Assembly (NCBI RefSeq): GCF_030540765.1
Contig: NZ_JAUOEL010000002.1
Span: 372,001-436,000, forward strand
Source: Flavivirga jejuensis
Lineage (GTDB): Bacteria; Bacteroidota; Bacteroidia; Flavobacteriales; Flavobacteriaceae
Length of the DNA stretch: 64,000 bases
Reading direction: 5' to 3'
Below the pieces are notes generated by a model. It saw nothing but the letters and a program-made list of their open reading frames with translations. It did not search any database and was not told where the DNA came from. This document shows, piece by piece, positions 38,801 through 47,053 of the stretch (positions are counted from its first letter, which is position 1; every line of letters starts with the position of its first letter). Both the position numbers and the translations under genes were made by a program.

Positions 38801-39885
38801 GCCCAATTGGTGTTGCTATAGGTAACATCGTCCACTTGTATACAGCTTAAATTAGGGTTGTTTTCTGCGGTAAAAGTTATTAAATTAGTATTATTGCCAT
38901 TGGCAACGTTTAAACTTGTTAAAGCATTATCGTCACAATATAAACCTCTTAAAGCTGTATTGGCAGAGACATCTAAACTTGTTAAATTATTGTTACCACA
39001 ATATAAACTTGTTAAAGCTGTATTAGCAGAGACATCTAAACTTGTTAAAGCATTAGAGTTACAACCTAATTCTGTTAAAGCTGTATTAGCAGAGACATCT
39101 AAACTTGTTAAAGCATTAGAGTTACAACCTAATTCTGTTAAAGCTGTATTAGCAGAGACATCTAAACTTGTTAAATCATTACCGTAACACTGTAAACTTA
39201 TTAAAGCTGTATTAGCAGAGACATCTAAACTTGTTAAATTATTAATCCAACAATCTAAACTTGTTAAAGCTGTATTAGCAGAGACATCTAAACTTGTTAA
39301 ATCATTACCGTAACACTGTAAACTTATTAAAGCTGTATTAGCAGAGACATCTAAACTTGTTAAAGGATTAATCCAACACTGTAAACTTATTAAAGCTGTA
39401 TTAGCAGAGACATCTAAACTTGTTAAAGCATTATTGGAACAATATAACCTTGTTAAAGCTGTATTAGCAGAGACATCTAAACTTGTTAAAGGATTATTGG
39501 AACAATATAACCTTGTTAAAGCTGTATTAGCAGAGACATCTAAACTTGTTAAAGCATTGTCTCTACAATATAAATGTGTAATATTAACAAAAGCCTCAAT
39601 ACCTGTTAGATCTGCTATGCCTTTACGTGAAACATCCATTGTTCCTGTAAAAGCGGCCGCTTCATTATAACTTATTTCAGTATCGTTATCGGTGTTTATG
39701 GTTGTGTTGGACAGCAAAGCGTTTTTAAAATTGACATCGGGAATGTTTACATAATTTGGACCTATAGCTTGTGCATTGGTGTGTGCAGCACTTACTATAA
39801 ATAGCAAAAATAACAAAGAGGCATTTTTAATGCCTTTTTTTAAGGTTTGCGCTGGAACCGCTCTGGGAGAATAATTTTTTTTCAT
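35830..39885 (-). CDS. T9SS-secreted leucine-rich-repeat surface protein
   Basis: A 1351-aa protein with a signal region to about residue 39 (FIVSAAHTNAQ). It is built from four cassettes. Each starts with an EF-hand-like/IAALTG-type unit (IPDVNFKNALLSNT, DTEISYNEAAAFTGTMDVS, IADLTGIEAFVNIT), followed by 3 to 13 repeats of 21 residues (TSLDVSANTALT-x-L-x-C-xx-NAL), and closes with NLSCIQVDDVTYSN...SFSTDCSP. The conserved L/C spacing indicates a beta-solenoid. The last 75 residues are a type A T9SS sorting domain (ISPNPVVNTLSI to KIQTKKIIKE). The role is probably adhesion or ligand binding at the surface. Confidence 0.93.
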   Translation of the reverse strand: MKKNYSPRAVPAQTLKKGIKNASLLFLLFIVSAAHTNAQAIGPNYVNIPDVNFKNALLSNTTINTDNDTEISYNEAAAFTGTMDVSRKGIADLTGIEAFVNITHLYCRDNALTSLDVSANTALTRLYCSNNPLTSLDVSANTALTRLYCSNNALTSLDVSANTALISLQCWINPLTSLDVSANTALISLQCYGNDLTSLDVSANTALTSLDCWINNLTSLDVSANTALISLQCYGNDLTSLDVSANTALTELGCNSNALTSLDVSANTALTELGCNSNALTSLDVSANTALTSLYCGNNNLTSLDVSANTALRGLYCDDNALTSLNVANGNNTNLITFTAENNPNLSCIQVDDVTYSNTNWANDIDTTASFSTDCSPIVYIPDVNFKNALLSNTAVDTNNDTEISYNEAAAFTGTMDVSFNNIADLTGIEAFVNITGLNCRDNALTSLDVSENTALIYLYCDDNALTSLDVSANTALTLLYCYDNALTSLDVSANTYLGDLYCDGNALTSLDVSANTALIYLYCDGNALTSLDVSANTALTWLFCYDNALTSLDVSANTALTRLYCDGNALTSLDVSANTALTTLYCDNNALTSLDVSANTALTRLYCDDNALTSLDVSANTALRGLYCDDNALTSLNVANGNNTNLITFTAENNPNLSCIQVDDVTYSNTNWANDIDTTASFSTDCSPIVYIPDVNFKNALLSNTAVNTNNDTEISYNEAVAFTGTMDVSFNNIADLTGIEAFVNITRLYCNYNNLTSLEVANNLALEELRCNSNNLTSLDVSANTALTRLICYDNALTSLDVSANTALTSLYCSNNALTSLNVANGNNTNLITFTAENNPNLSCIQVDDVTYSNANWANDIDTTASFSTDCSPIVYIPDVNFKNALLSNTAINPNNDTEISYNEAAAFTGTMDVSSKNIADLTGIEAFVNITRLYCNYNNLISLEVASNLALEELQCYSNNLTSLDVSANTALTSLYCYDNALTSLDVSANTALTFLSCGGNSLTSLDVSANTALTRLYCDNNALTSLDVSANTALTFLLCHNNALTSLDVSANTYLQYLFCYNNALTSLDVSANTALKSLLCNNNALTSLDVSANTALTRLDCYSTALTSLDVSANTALIFLLCHNNALTSLDVSANTALRQLHCHNNALTSLDVSANTALTTLYCYNNDLTSLDVSNNTALTSLYCYGNDLTYLNVANGNNTNLNYFIGTDNPNLSCIQVDNVAYSNANWANNIDATASFSTNCGTGKATKTKTNVDVATVIDSSLDNELLFNETIRISPNPVVNTLSIVTPSGFQLKEAKVYNLLGKALLSSFNNKIDASSLPTGMYIVKVESTDGKIQTKKIIKE
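36340..39580. repeat. 63-bp tandem repeat arrays inside the LRR gene
   Basis: The core GCAGAGACATCTAAACTTGT recurs every 63 bp dozens of times, in four blocks of different length. The variable positions cluster in a short window that encodes the residues around the conserved Cys. Larger units of about 1 kb (the EF-like cassette plus its array) are also duplicated almost exactly. Confidence 0.93.
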
Positions 39886-39943
39886 TCTTTTGTTTTGAAA
39901 TGGTTAGCTTCTAAAGTGCATTGTTTATATAAATTTTCATAAT

Positions 39944-39975
39944 ATAAGTGCTGTAATTGGCTAAATATGGGATGA
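39944..39975 (-). promoter_or_regulatory. two-box upstream motif of surface-protein genes
   Basis: Plus strand ATAAGTGCTGTAA then AAATATGGGATGA, 60-90 bp upstream of the LRR gene. The following 39976-40233 shows no gene. Confidence 0.42.
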
Positions 39976-40233
39976 AAAAAGGGAAAATGGGGATTATAGA
40001 AATTGGGTTTAACGATGTGCATTGTTAATGAAGAGCCTATCACAACAGTTCTAGAAGATACTTGATTGCCTAAAGAGCTGTTCCTAAAATGGTTTTCTGG
40101 AACGTTTCTGGTTAGGTTATCTCTTATCTGTTTCTTGGCCTTACCTATTATTAGTAAAAATAGATACTCGGAGAAGTTATTATAATACCTAAACTAACAA
40201 AGGGTGCTTCTTAATAGAGTTTAGATTTTAAGT

Positions 40234-40470
40234 TTAGTACTTTATGGTGAAATGTCCAATAATTTTATGCCCATCAATAGTTATTTCATACCAATAATCA
40301 TCCTCAAAATCACTCTCCTCCTGCTCTGGTTCAAATTGTTGTTCAAAATAAAGAATGCAATATGGTTCATTATTGGTAAAGTCTGACTCTTTTCTATATA
40401 CTTTATAATAACTATGGATGCATTGGTACTTTTTCGATTCTTTATGATTTCCTCTATCATACGCTTCCAA
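40234..40470 (-). CDS. 5'-replaced hypothetical gene fragment
   Basis: 78 codons. The first 31 (MEAYDRGNHKESKKYQCIHS onward) come from dispersed repeat C. The remainder (NNEPYCILYFEQQFEPEQEE, DYWYEITIDGHKIIGHFTIK) looks like the natural end of an unrelated small protein. It is the counterpart of the fusion at 23957-24469. Whether it is expressed is unknown. Confidence 0.4.
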   Translation of the reverse strand: MEAYDRGNHKESKKYQCIHSYYKVYRKESDFTNNEPYCILYFEQQFEPEQEESDFEDDYWYEITIDGHKIIGHFTIKY

Positions 40471-40573
40471 AAACGGTCTGAGGGCAAAAATGATTATATG
40501 TTAAGCCTTTCATGTGGCTTATCTAAATATAGGTTCTATTGTTCTATAATAAAAACGTGTGTTGTTACCAATT
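40380..40573. repeat. dispersed repeat C, copy 2
   Basis: Nearly identical over about 190 bp to 24379-24575. The only clear differences are a few substitutions and a 4-bp indel in GTGTTGTT(TGTT)ACC. Confidence 0.8.
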
Positions 40574-40610
40574 GGTTGAATTGTTGAATTGGTTTTAACT
40601 AAACCACTCC

Positions 40611-41185
40611 TATGGACTGGAAGTCCATAGGTTCGTTTTGGCAGACTGAAAGTCTGCTTCGTGAAATATGGTAAAACTGAATTCGTGTGAATTCGTGAAA
40701 CCTGCCAGCCGGCAGCTACGGTGTACCCACATCTTTTAAAGAAGGTTTCTATTTTATTATTTACTTTTAGTTCACAAATCTTATTTGATAAATAGGAGTT
40801 CATGAATCTTCGATTTCTTTGCTCGTCCAAAGAAAAGTAACAAACCTGCCTGCCGGCAGGCAGGAGAAAAGACGCCCCTTCGAAGGAATTTCTTCTCTCG
40901 CTGCGCTTAAGAAAAACCAAGAACAAAATTTCGCGCCGCCCCATCACAGCATCCAAGGCTATGCTCCTGGGTTTCGAAATTTTGTTCTTTATTCTTACGA
41001 AGGGTCTGGGCTTGCCCTATGGTCTGTTCTTAACGATTATTTTTGAGCCTTTAAAATTCCTACTCCAATATTTGTGGGTACACCGTAGCAGCCGGCAGGC
41101 TGGTTCGTGTCTAAAATTTTTAGAAGCTAAAAGCGACATGCAATAAAGTACATAGTTTTAACTCCATTTGAGACCAATAAAAGGG
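40611..41185 (+). repeat. dispersed repeat B, copy 3, split by a 373-bp insertion
   Basis: The left part (TATGGACTGGAAGTCCATAG to GCCAGCCGGCAG) and the right part (CAGCCGGCAGGCTGGTTCG to AGTACATAGTTTTAACT) join to give a copy matching 33341-33522. The element at 40716-41088 lies between. Confidence 0.8.
40716..41088. mobile_element. 373-bp non-coding insertion with 15-bp inverted ends and 10-bp target duplication
   Basis: Ends are CTACGGTGTACCCAC and the exact complement GTGGGTACACCGTAG. CAGCCGGCAG is duplicated at both sides (40706-40715 and 41089-41098), while the unoccupied copy at 33.4 kb has it once. Inside is another GCCGGC palindrome near 40846 and no plausible gene. This is a MITE-like element. 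Confidence 0.8.
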
Positions 41186-41287
41186 ATCTAAAAAATACAG
41201 TTTTTTAAAGTATCCGTTTTAAAAGCTATTAACCGAGAACTATTGAAAAGGTACTTAAATACTATCTTTCGTTTATTAATTTTCAAT

Positions 41288-41328
41288 AAAAAAACCCAAA
41301 CCGTATTTTACACGAGTTTGGGTTTTAT
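41288..41328 (-). terminator. rho-independent terminator
   Basis: Stem AAACCCAAAC/GTTTGGGTTT with flanking A/T runs, downstream of the LamG/BspA gene at 41393. Near-identical to 23862-23895. Confidence 0.75.
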
Positions 41329-41392
41329 AGCAAGCAATAAGTGGTTATTTATTATGAAACAACTTTAATATTTAATTTATAACACTTAAGTA

Positions 41393-44128
41393 TTATTGCT
41401 TAACAATTTTTTTAGTAGCTATTAGCCCTTCTATATTTTCAATTTTTAAAACATACAATCCGGTAGATAATTTGCTAGCATTTATTGTTGTACTGGTAGA
41501 GGTTAATACTTCTTTACCTAAAATGGTATACAGCGTAGCTTCTTTTAGCTCAAAACCAGCAGGCCCATTAATAGTTAACGTATTAGTTACTGGGTTATTT
41601 ACACTTATGGAGCTACTAAATACCTCATCAATAGATGCCGTTGCACATGAACCAGCATTCATTATGATAATATCCCAGCCCTTTGCTTCAAGGTCATCTA
41701 CGGCAGTTTCTGCAGAAGCAGTATAGTCAGAAACATGTAAGTCAAAGTCTGCATCTGGGGTATTATCATTATTTGCCCATCCTATAAGGGTGCTAGTAAT
41801 GTTAGCACAATCCATGCCTGTATTTGAAAGTGCCTGATCAAGATAAGTAGGTGAAGACATGCTAGCTAAGTTCCAGTTGCTAAGATCTGCATTGAAATTA
41901 GAAGCGTCACGAAACATACTCCCAAATTGTTGTACATTGCTCACATTCCAGCTATTAAAGTCGGTATTAGCTCCAGTAAGCCCACTTGCTTCTCGGAACA
42001 TACCCCACATATGTGTTACATTTAGTAAATTAGGAGCATCTGAAGCATATACATCCAGATTGCTACATCCTTCAAAGGCATCGCCCATCCATGACCATAG
42101 TATATTTCCCCACTGCTCTACGGTTTGAATCTTGTTCTGGTTGTCGGCGTCAATATTATTAAAATAAATAGCAGGGAACACACCTGTAATGGTTACAGTA
42201 TAGGTGTCTGCATTTGTGTAGGTATGGGTAAGCTCAGCATCATTAACATCATTTGTAACAATATCTGATGTACTATTATCGCCCCAGTCTACAGTAAAAT
42301 CATAATCATAATCACCATTAATAGGTATGGTTATGCTCTCGTTTGCAGTGGTAGTTTGCCAAGTAGTAATAAAAGGGACATCTCCAAAAAGAGACGCTAT
42401 AACAGGTGCTTCTACCCAGTTAGATGTAGAGCCATCTAAGGCAAAATTAACTAATGTCCCATTATGATTGTTCCCAGAATAATCAATCAATGTGGTTTCT
42501 AATGTATTGTCCTCATTGGCAGTACCTTGGTTAAAAGGGTAATACGCTAATAGATTATCTTCGCTACCTGATAATTTTGTTAACATCTGATTTTGAACTT
42601 CAGCCTGAGACTTTGCTACGCCCCAAATTCTTAATTCATCTAAGGTAGCTTTACCCTCTTGGTCATAGTCATCGTCTGTTAATGGCCATTTAAGAGCACC
42701 TAAGGTAAGAAAAAGGGTCTCAAATTCAGTTGTTTCGCTACTTATTGTGTCACTATGTTCTTGATTTCCATCAATGTAAAACGTTATATTAGTACCATCT
42801 TTAACAATAGCCGCATGATGCCATAAGTTATCTCGAGCAATCTCTTTACCACTAAGAATAGCTTTATAACTTGTATCATCCCACTTACTAAATTCTATTC
42901 CACTTTCGTTTATAGAAACCTCGTAGGCATAAGCAACAGATGCTTCACCAGACCATGTTAAAAGAGCTGTTCTAGCACTACCACTAGAGTCTTCTTCATC
43001 AGTTTTTATCCAAAATTCTATAGTAGCTTGATCTGGCATTGAAAAGTGATCTAGAATCGCATAATCATTTACTCCATCTAAATCTAAAGCATTGTCGTTC
43101 TCGGTGTCAACATTAAAATTAATAAAATCGTTTTCGGTAACGCCACTTACAAAGTTAGAGCCATTACCCGTTAGGGCAAAATTATCAGAGAATGTACCAT
43201 TACCTCCTACTTCGTTAGTTACTTCTGTTAAATTTGTGTTATCGTTACCTGCACTCCCTTCATTAAATTTATAATAAGCCACTAGATTACTATAATTATC
43301 TTCATCGCCTGTTAGCTGCTTATTCATTTGGGCATGAATTTGGGCTCTGCTTTTTGCATAATCCCAAATTCTAAGCTCATCTAATGTGGCATTAAGAAAA
43401 TGTTGAAAACCAATAGGACGTTGCGCTCCTATAGTAAAAAAATCAGTATCTGTAGAAAATACATTATTTTCCCATCTCACAGAACTATTACCATTATTTA
43501 AGTAATTTAATATTCCATACCACTGTCCATCCGTATAAATAATATATTTAGAGTAGTTAGTGTCATCTTCATCAATTTTTTTAGTGATGGCAATATGATG
43601 CCATTCATCGTTATTAAGTACTGGGTTTTCATAATTATCATCATCGATCTCGTCGGCCACTGTAGAAAAAGCACCGGAATTATAACTCCAAAAATCTCTG
43701 CTGTATTCTTGGCTATTATCCCATTCGCCATACACTATCTCACCATAGTCTGCATTGATATCATATGACCTAATACCATTGGTAGACGACGACCAAGTGA
43801 CTATAGCATTTTTTTGGCTTACAGAAATTTTTGGATGTTCCGTTGTACATTCAAAACAGTACCAATTACCTCCTACAAAATCTTCATCATCGTCAAGGTT
43901 ATCGGGAGTCCCGTTATCATTAAAAGTACCACCTTGAGGCGTCATATCGGTTTTAAACCAAAATTCTATAGTATATTCATCATAGCCAGGTAGGTTAAAA
44001 TGCTCGCCTATTACATAGTCATTGCTTCCATCAAAGTTTAATGCGTTACCAAATTGTGCATAAGAAGCTGCGTAAACCATTGAAAGTAAGATTATGCATA
44101 ATACTCTAAAAAAGTTTTTTTGTTTCAT
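41393..44128 (-). CDS. T9SS-secreted double-LamG, BspA-like surface protein
   Basis: A 911-aa protein. It has a signal peptide ending AASYAQ. Two LamG/concanavalin-like domains lie at about residues 25-290 and 345-560, each ending LDELRIWxxAKSxAxxxxQM. A PKD-like segment follows (about 585-660, YDFTVDWGDNSTS), then a few BspA/DUF285 repeats (about 665-745, FNSWNVSNVQQFGSMFRDAS). A type A sorting domain ends it (NPVTNTLTINGPAGFELKEA to IATKKIVKQ). Its tail nearly matches the truncated gene at 23957, so the two are recent paralogues. Probably a glycan-binding adhesin. Confidence 0.92.
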   Translation of the reverse strand: MKQKNFFRVLCIILLSMVYAASYAQFGNALNFDGSNDYVIGEHFNLPGYDEYTIEFWFKTDMTPQGGTFNDNGTPDNLDDDEDFVGGNWYCFECTTEHPKISVSQKNAIVTWSSSTNGIRSYDINADYGEIVYGEWDNSQEYSRDFWSYNSGAFSTVADEIDDDNYENPVLNNDEWHHIAITKKIDEDDTNYSKYIIYTDGQWYGILNYLNNGNSSVRWENNVFSTDTDFFTIGAQRPIGFQHFLNATLDELRIWDYAKSRAQIHAQMNKQLTGDEDNYSNLVAYYKFNEGSAGNDNTNLTEVTNEVGGNGTFSDNFALTGNGSNFVSGVTENDFINFNVDTENDNALDLDGVNDYAILDHFSMPDQATIEFWIKTDEEDSSGSARTALLTWSGEASVAYAYEVSINESGIEFSKWDDTSYKAILSGKEIARDNLWHHAAIVKDGTNITFYIDGNQEHSDTISSETTEFETLFLTLGALKWPLTDDDYDQEGKATLDELRIWGVAKSQAEVQNQMLTKLSGSEDNLLAYYPFNQGTANEDNTLETTLIDYSGNNHNGTLVNFALDGSTSNWVEAPVIASLFGDVPFITTWQTTTANESITIPINGDYDYDFTVDWGDNSTSDIVTNDVNDAELTHTYTNADTYTVTITGVFPAIYFNNIDADNQNKIQTVEQWGNILWSWMGDAFEGCSNLDVYASDAPNLLNVTHMWGMFREASGLTGANTDFNSWNVSNVQQFGSMFRDASNFNADLSNWNLASMSSPTYLDQALSNTGMDCANITSTLIGWANNDNTPDADFDLHVSDYTASAETAVDDLEAKGWDIIIMNAGSCATASIDEVFSSSISVNNPVTNTLTINGPAGFELKEATLYTILGKEVLTSTSTTINASKLSTGLYVLKIENIEGLIATKKIVKQ

Positions 44129-44195
44129 GGATTAAAATTTTTTTGTTAAAAAATCAATATTGTTTATAACAAAAAACATAAACTATTAATCCTTA

Positions 44196-44216
44196 CTAAA
44201 AAAAAAGGGATGAGTT
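44196..44216 (-). promoter_or_regulatory. partial two-box upstream motif
   Basis: Only the second box (AAAAAAAGGGATGA) is recognisable, about 70-90 bp upstream of the gene ending at 44128. Confidence 0.25.
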
Positions 44217-44364
44217 AAGCCCAAACTGGGAAGAACTATGTGTTTTTTGGGATTTTGTAATATTTGGTTTGTAATCTTTCTGTCATCCATCCTCTTGTTA
44301 TAATATAGACAGCATTAAATCTTTAGATTTTTACCTAAATTTTGAATAATTAAGTTTTAAGAAA

Positions 44365-44482
44365 TAAAGAATTTCTTGAAACCAACTATCCTCGAGGCAG
44401 TCCCGATAGCTATCGGGATTCGCGGGAATGACAATTTCAACGGAAACCCCGAGGCAGAGCCTCGAGGAATTCTTTTCGATTA
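44365..44482. repeat. dispersed repeat R1, copy 3 (with internal palindromes)
   Basis: Same termini as copies at 6586 and 23582. The middle carries CCCGATAGCTATCGGG, which the short copy lacks. Confidence 0.65.
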
Positions 44483-44558
44483 AAAGCTATTTAATCCAAT
44501 TGTAAAATGAAAAGTACTGACATCTATTAAAAATGGAATAAATGCTAAGTGTCGTTTC

Positions 44559-45377
44559 TCAATTATTACTCACGGTTTCACTTCGCTTTTGCTCAAATCG
44601 TTCCAATAAATTATTTAGAGTCTCGATTATTTTGCTCTCCACTACTCTAACATATATTTGTTTAGTGAATAACTTGGTATGACTTAAAAGTTTGGAGACC
44701 GCTTCTATAGGTACGCCATTGGACAACATAACCGTAGTCGCAAAAGTATGTCTGGCAACATGAAAGGAAACATTCTTCTGAATTCCGCTTGGTTTTGCAA
44801 TTTCCTTTAAATAAGTATTGGTTTTTTGATTGGAACTGATGGGTAATATATTTTTGGTAAATTCTATTTCTCTAGCTGTAAGATACTTTTGAAGTTTTCT
44901 CCAAGCTATGGGTAGAATCGATATTTTTACAAGCTCATCCGTTTTCTCTCGTTTGGTATAAATCCAATTATTGTTGTCTATACCCTTTACAATATTATCT
45001 TTTGTAAGTTCCTTGACATCTACATACGATAGTCCTGTATAACAGGAAAACACAAAATAGTCTTTTATTCGCTGTAGTCGGTCACTTTTAAAATCCGTAT
45101 TCTCCAATAGCTTATGTTCGAGCTTTAAATCTTGATAGCTTTTAAAAATACTGCTATTTACTTCTTCTAAATAGTTGTTAAGTATTCTAGCTTTTTGGTT
45201 AGTGCCTCTGGATCTTCCCTTATGCGCATCCCAATCCGATACGGGAACTTTTCGTTTTAAACTAATGGTTGCTCGTTTACCATTAACCGTAATTCTTACG
45301 TAAATCGAGGCTTGATGGTTTTTTGCTCTGGCTAAATCTGCCCAGAACAAAATGCTGAAAGTTGCTGTTGTTTTCAT
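44559..45377 (-). pseudogene. tyrosine recombinase with internal deletion
   Basis: 272 codons. The N-terminal arm-type domain (SIYVRITVNGKRATISLKRK) and most of the catalytic domain (CYTGLSYVDVKELT, HVARHTFATTVMLSNGVPIE, QIYVRVVESKI) match the integrase at 56671. About 150 residues, including the whole core-binding domain, are missing between YQDLKLEHKLLEN and TDFKSDRLQRIKD, still in frame. It lies directly left of the att copy at 45629, as the intact integrase lies left of the tRNA. It is unlikely to be active. Confidence 0.85.
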
Positions 45378-45570
45378 GATTTCGTCGTTTTTCTTAATAA
45401 TTGTTTTATTACCAGACGAAAGTCAAATCACTTTAAAGATACATTTATTCTACCAACTAATCATTCAATTTTAACAATTCGGTCAACACTTTTATTAAAA
45501 TGGATTTGTTATCCGATTTGTTGTCTTTTTTAACAGTATTTTTTATGCTCCTTTGATATCGTTAAAAATA

Positions 45571-45605
45571 AAAAAACCTGTTAATCATACGATTAACAGG
45601 TTTTT
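45571..45605 (-). terminator. hairpin copied with the tRNA 3' end
   Basis: AAACCTGTTAATC/GATTAACAGGTTT around ATAC. The equivalent follows the intact tRNA-Pro at 58107-58142, with base changes on both arms that keep pairing. Confidence 0.75.
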
Positions 45606-45628
45606 GATATAGATTGATACTCTATGTT

Positions 45629-45642
45629 GTCGGGGTGGCAGG
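45629..45642. other. attachment site: 14-bp copy of the tRNA-Pro 3' end
   Basis: GTCGGGGTGGCAGG is identical to 58165-58178, the 3' end of tRNA-Pro on the minus strand. The identity stops at once beyond it (CTTAACC instead of ATTCGAA), as expected for an att core. Confidence 0.8.
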
Positions 45643-46234
45643 CTTAACCACCACTTTATATCACACTATTATTCAGCTATTTATATTGTTTTCTTAAAAT
45701 ATGCACACCTATTTGTACACTAAAACTATAAAAAGAACTTTGAAGATATAATTTGATCTTCTTTGATGTTATAAAGATACAAATTATATGAATATTAATG
45801 AAAATAGCATTTTGACTGATTGTCAAAGCCCAGTATTTATGATATTGTAGTTAATTAAACCTATACTCAATCTTGTTTAATATTTCTAATGTTATTTACC
45901 ACCCTCCTGCTCCATTTTTTTGTATTTACTTATATAAAACACCGCATTATAATACAGTTAAAAATTCTAAAATACCAGAAACACAATATGCTGGTTACGA
46001 GTAATTTTTCAAAAAATAAAACCTCGTTTATTTTACAGGTATTATATAAAAGATATATATCCTATGTTTGAGTATATAAAGAACATGTGTTCTTTATACT
46101 ATTGTTGTAGGCAATTTGAGAGCAACATTTCTGTTGAACAAAAACTTTCATCAGAATTCAAGGGGTTTTCATTAATTATTGCTCAACATATTGCAAATAA
46201 TTATCATTGAACTTTAATTTGAAATCTATATAAA
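45643..46234. other. intergenic region at the left island end
   Basis: No gene I can support. A 60-codon plus-strand frame at 45889 has no protein character. Confidence 0.45.
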
Positions 46235-46766
46235 ATGAAAAAAATAATTATCACAGTATTAACCATATCTATTTTAACATCTTGTTCAAAAGACAAATTA
46301 ACTAAAGAAATGGCATTTGAAGTATTAAATAAAAGATTATAAATATGAATGTTTTGACAAACTCAATAGTTTTAGTAGTAGTTTCAACGGAAATGTCTGG
46401 GAAGAATTTGACGATAGATTAATTAATACTGAAAACATAAAAAAACTTGAAAAACTTCAAAATGAAGGATTTGTTCATTCAGTTAGTAATAAAGATAGAA
46501 GGCTCACATATAAATTGACGGAAAAAGGAAAGGTTTTTAAAAATAAAAAAAATAGAACTTTCCTACTTGGAAATGCAGAATTATTAGAAATTACAGGAAT
46601 AGCAGAAAATTCTGAAAAAGGTAGCGCTATAGTAAGATATAAGTATAAATGGTCACCTACACCATTTTATGAATTAAGAAAAGATAATGAATCCTGTAGT
46701 GTATTACCAAGTGAAGATGAAGTGGAATTTATAAAATTCGATACTGGTTGGCAAGTTAAAAAATAA
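46235..46766 (+). pseudogene. small lipoprotein gene with a frameshift
   Basis: MKKIIITVLTISILTSCSKD is a clear lipoprotein signal, followed by KLTKEMAFEVLNKRL and a stop. One base off, the sequence continues as YKYECFDKLNSFSSSFNG and RRLTYKLTEKGKVFKNKKNR up to FIKFDTGWQVKK at 46766. A single-base indel at about 46335 separates the halves. Family not recognised. The part NEGFVHSVSNKDRRLTYKLT resembles a winged-helix wing. Confidence 0.65.
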
Positions 46767-47053
46767 CTGCCCACAATATCCCGATAGCGCGGACTTATAA
46801 TCTTACGGGCACGGAAAACATTTCCGCGCCAGCGGGGGGTGTTTTGTAGTATTTTTTGAGTTGTGCAACAGCCACAATGTATAAAAATAATAGCCGAGAT
46901 AGTCGTAATTTTAAGAGTTGCAGTCCGCTTCAAAGTTTGTATAACTTGACAATATAGATGCCCACAATCGGCTACTATTCTGGCACTAGACGTTAAGGGC
47001 AAGGCAAGAAGCGCAGTGCACACAGTTATAGCATAATGACCAAAAATTAATGA
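46767..47053. other. cassette-type non-coding spacer before the CBASS operon
   Basis: Contains TGCCCACAAT, TTACGGGCACGGAAAA, TGAGTTGTGCAACAGCCACA and CACTAGACGTTAAGG. Segments of this style separate promoterless accessory genes in many Flavobacteriaceae and also occur at 51702-51827 and 52398-52592. Confidence 0.45.

Noticed and set aside
36340-39580. Regular 63-bp repeats as a CRISPR array
   Set aside because: The repeat is continuous coding sequence with conserved reading frame, the variable parts are too short for spacers, and there are no cas genes.
36297-39670. Plus-strand ORFs of 74-109 codons antisense to the LRR gene
   Set aside because: They are shadows of the 63-bp repeat, with the same low-complexity text (LLKHYCDS, SKLVKALSSQYN) in each unit.
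40519-41146. Short ORFs on both strands around 40.5-41.1 kb
   Set aside because: They run across repeat B, GCCGGC palindromes and the 373-bp insertion, so they have no gene character.
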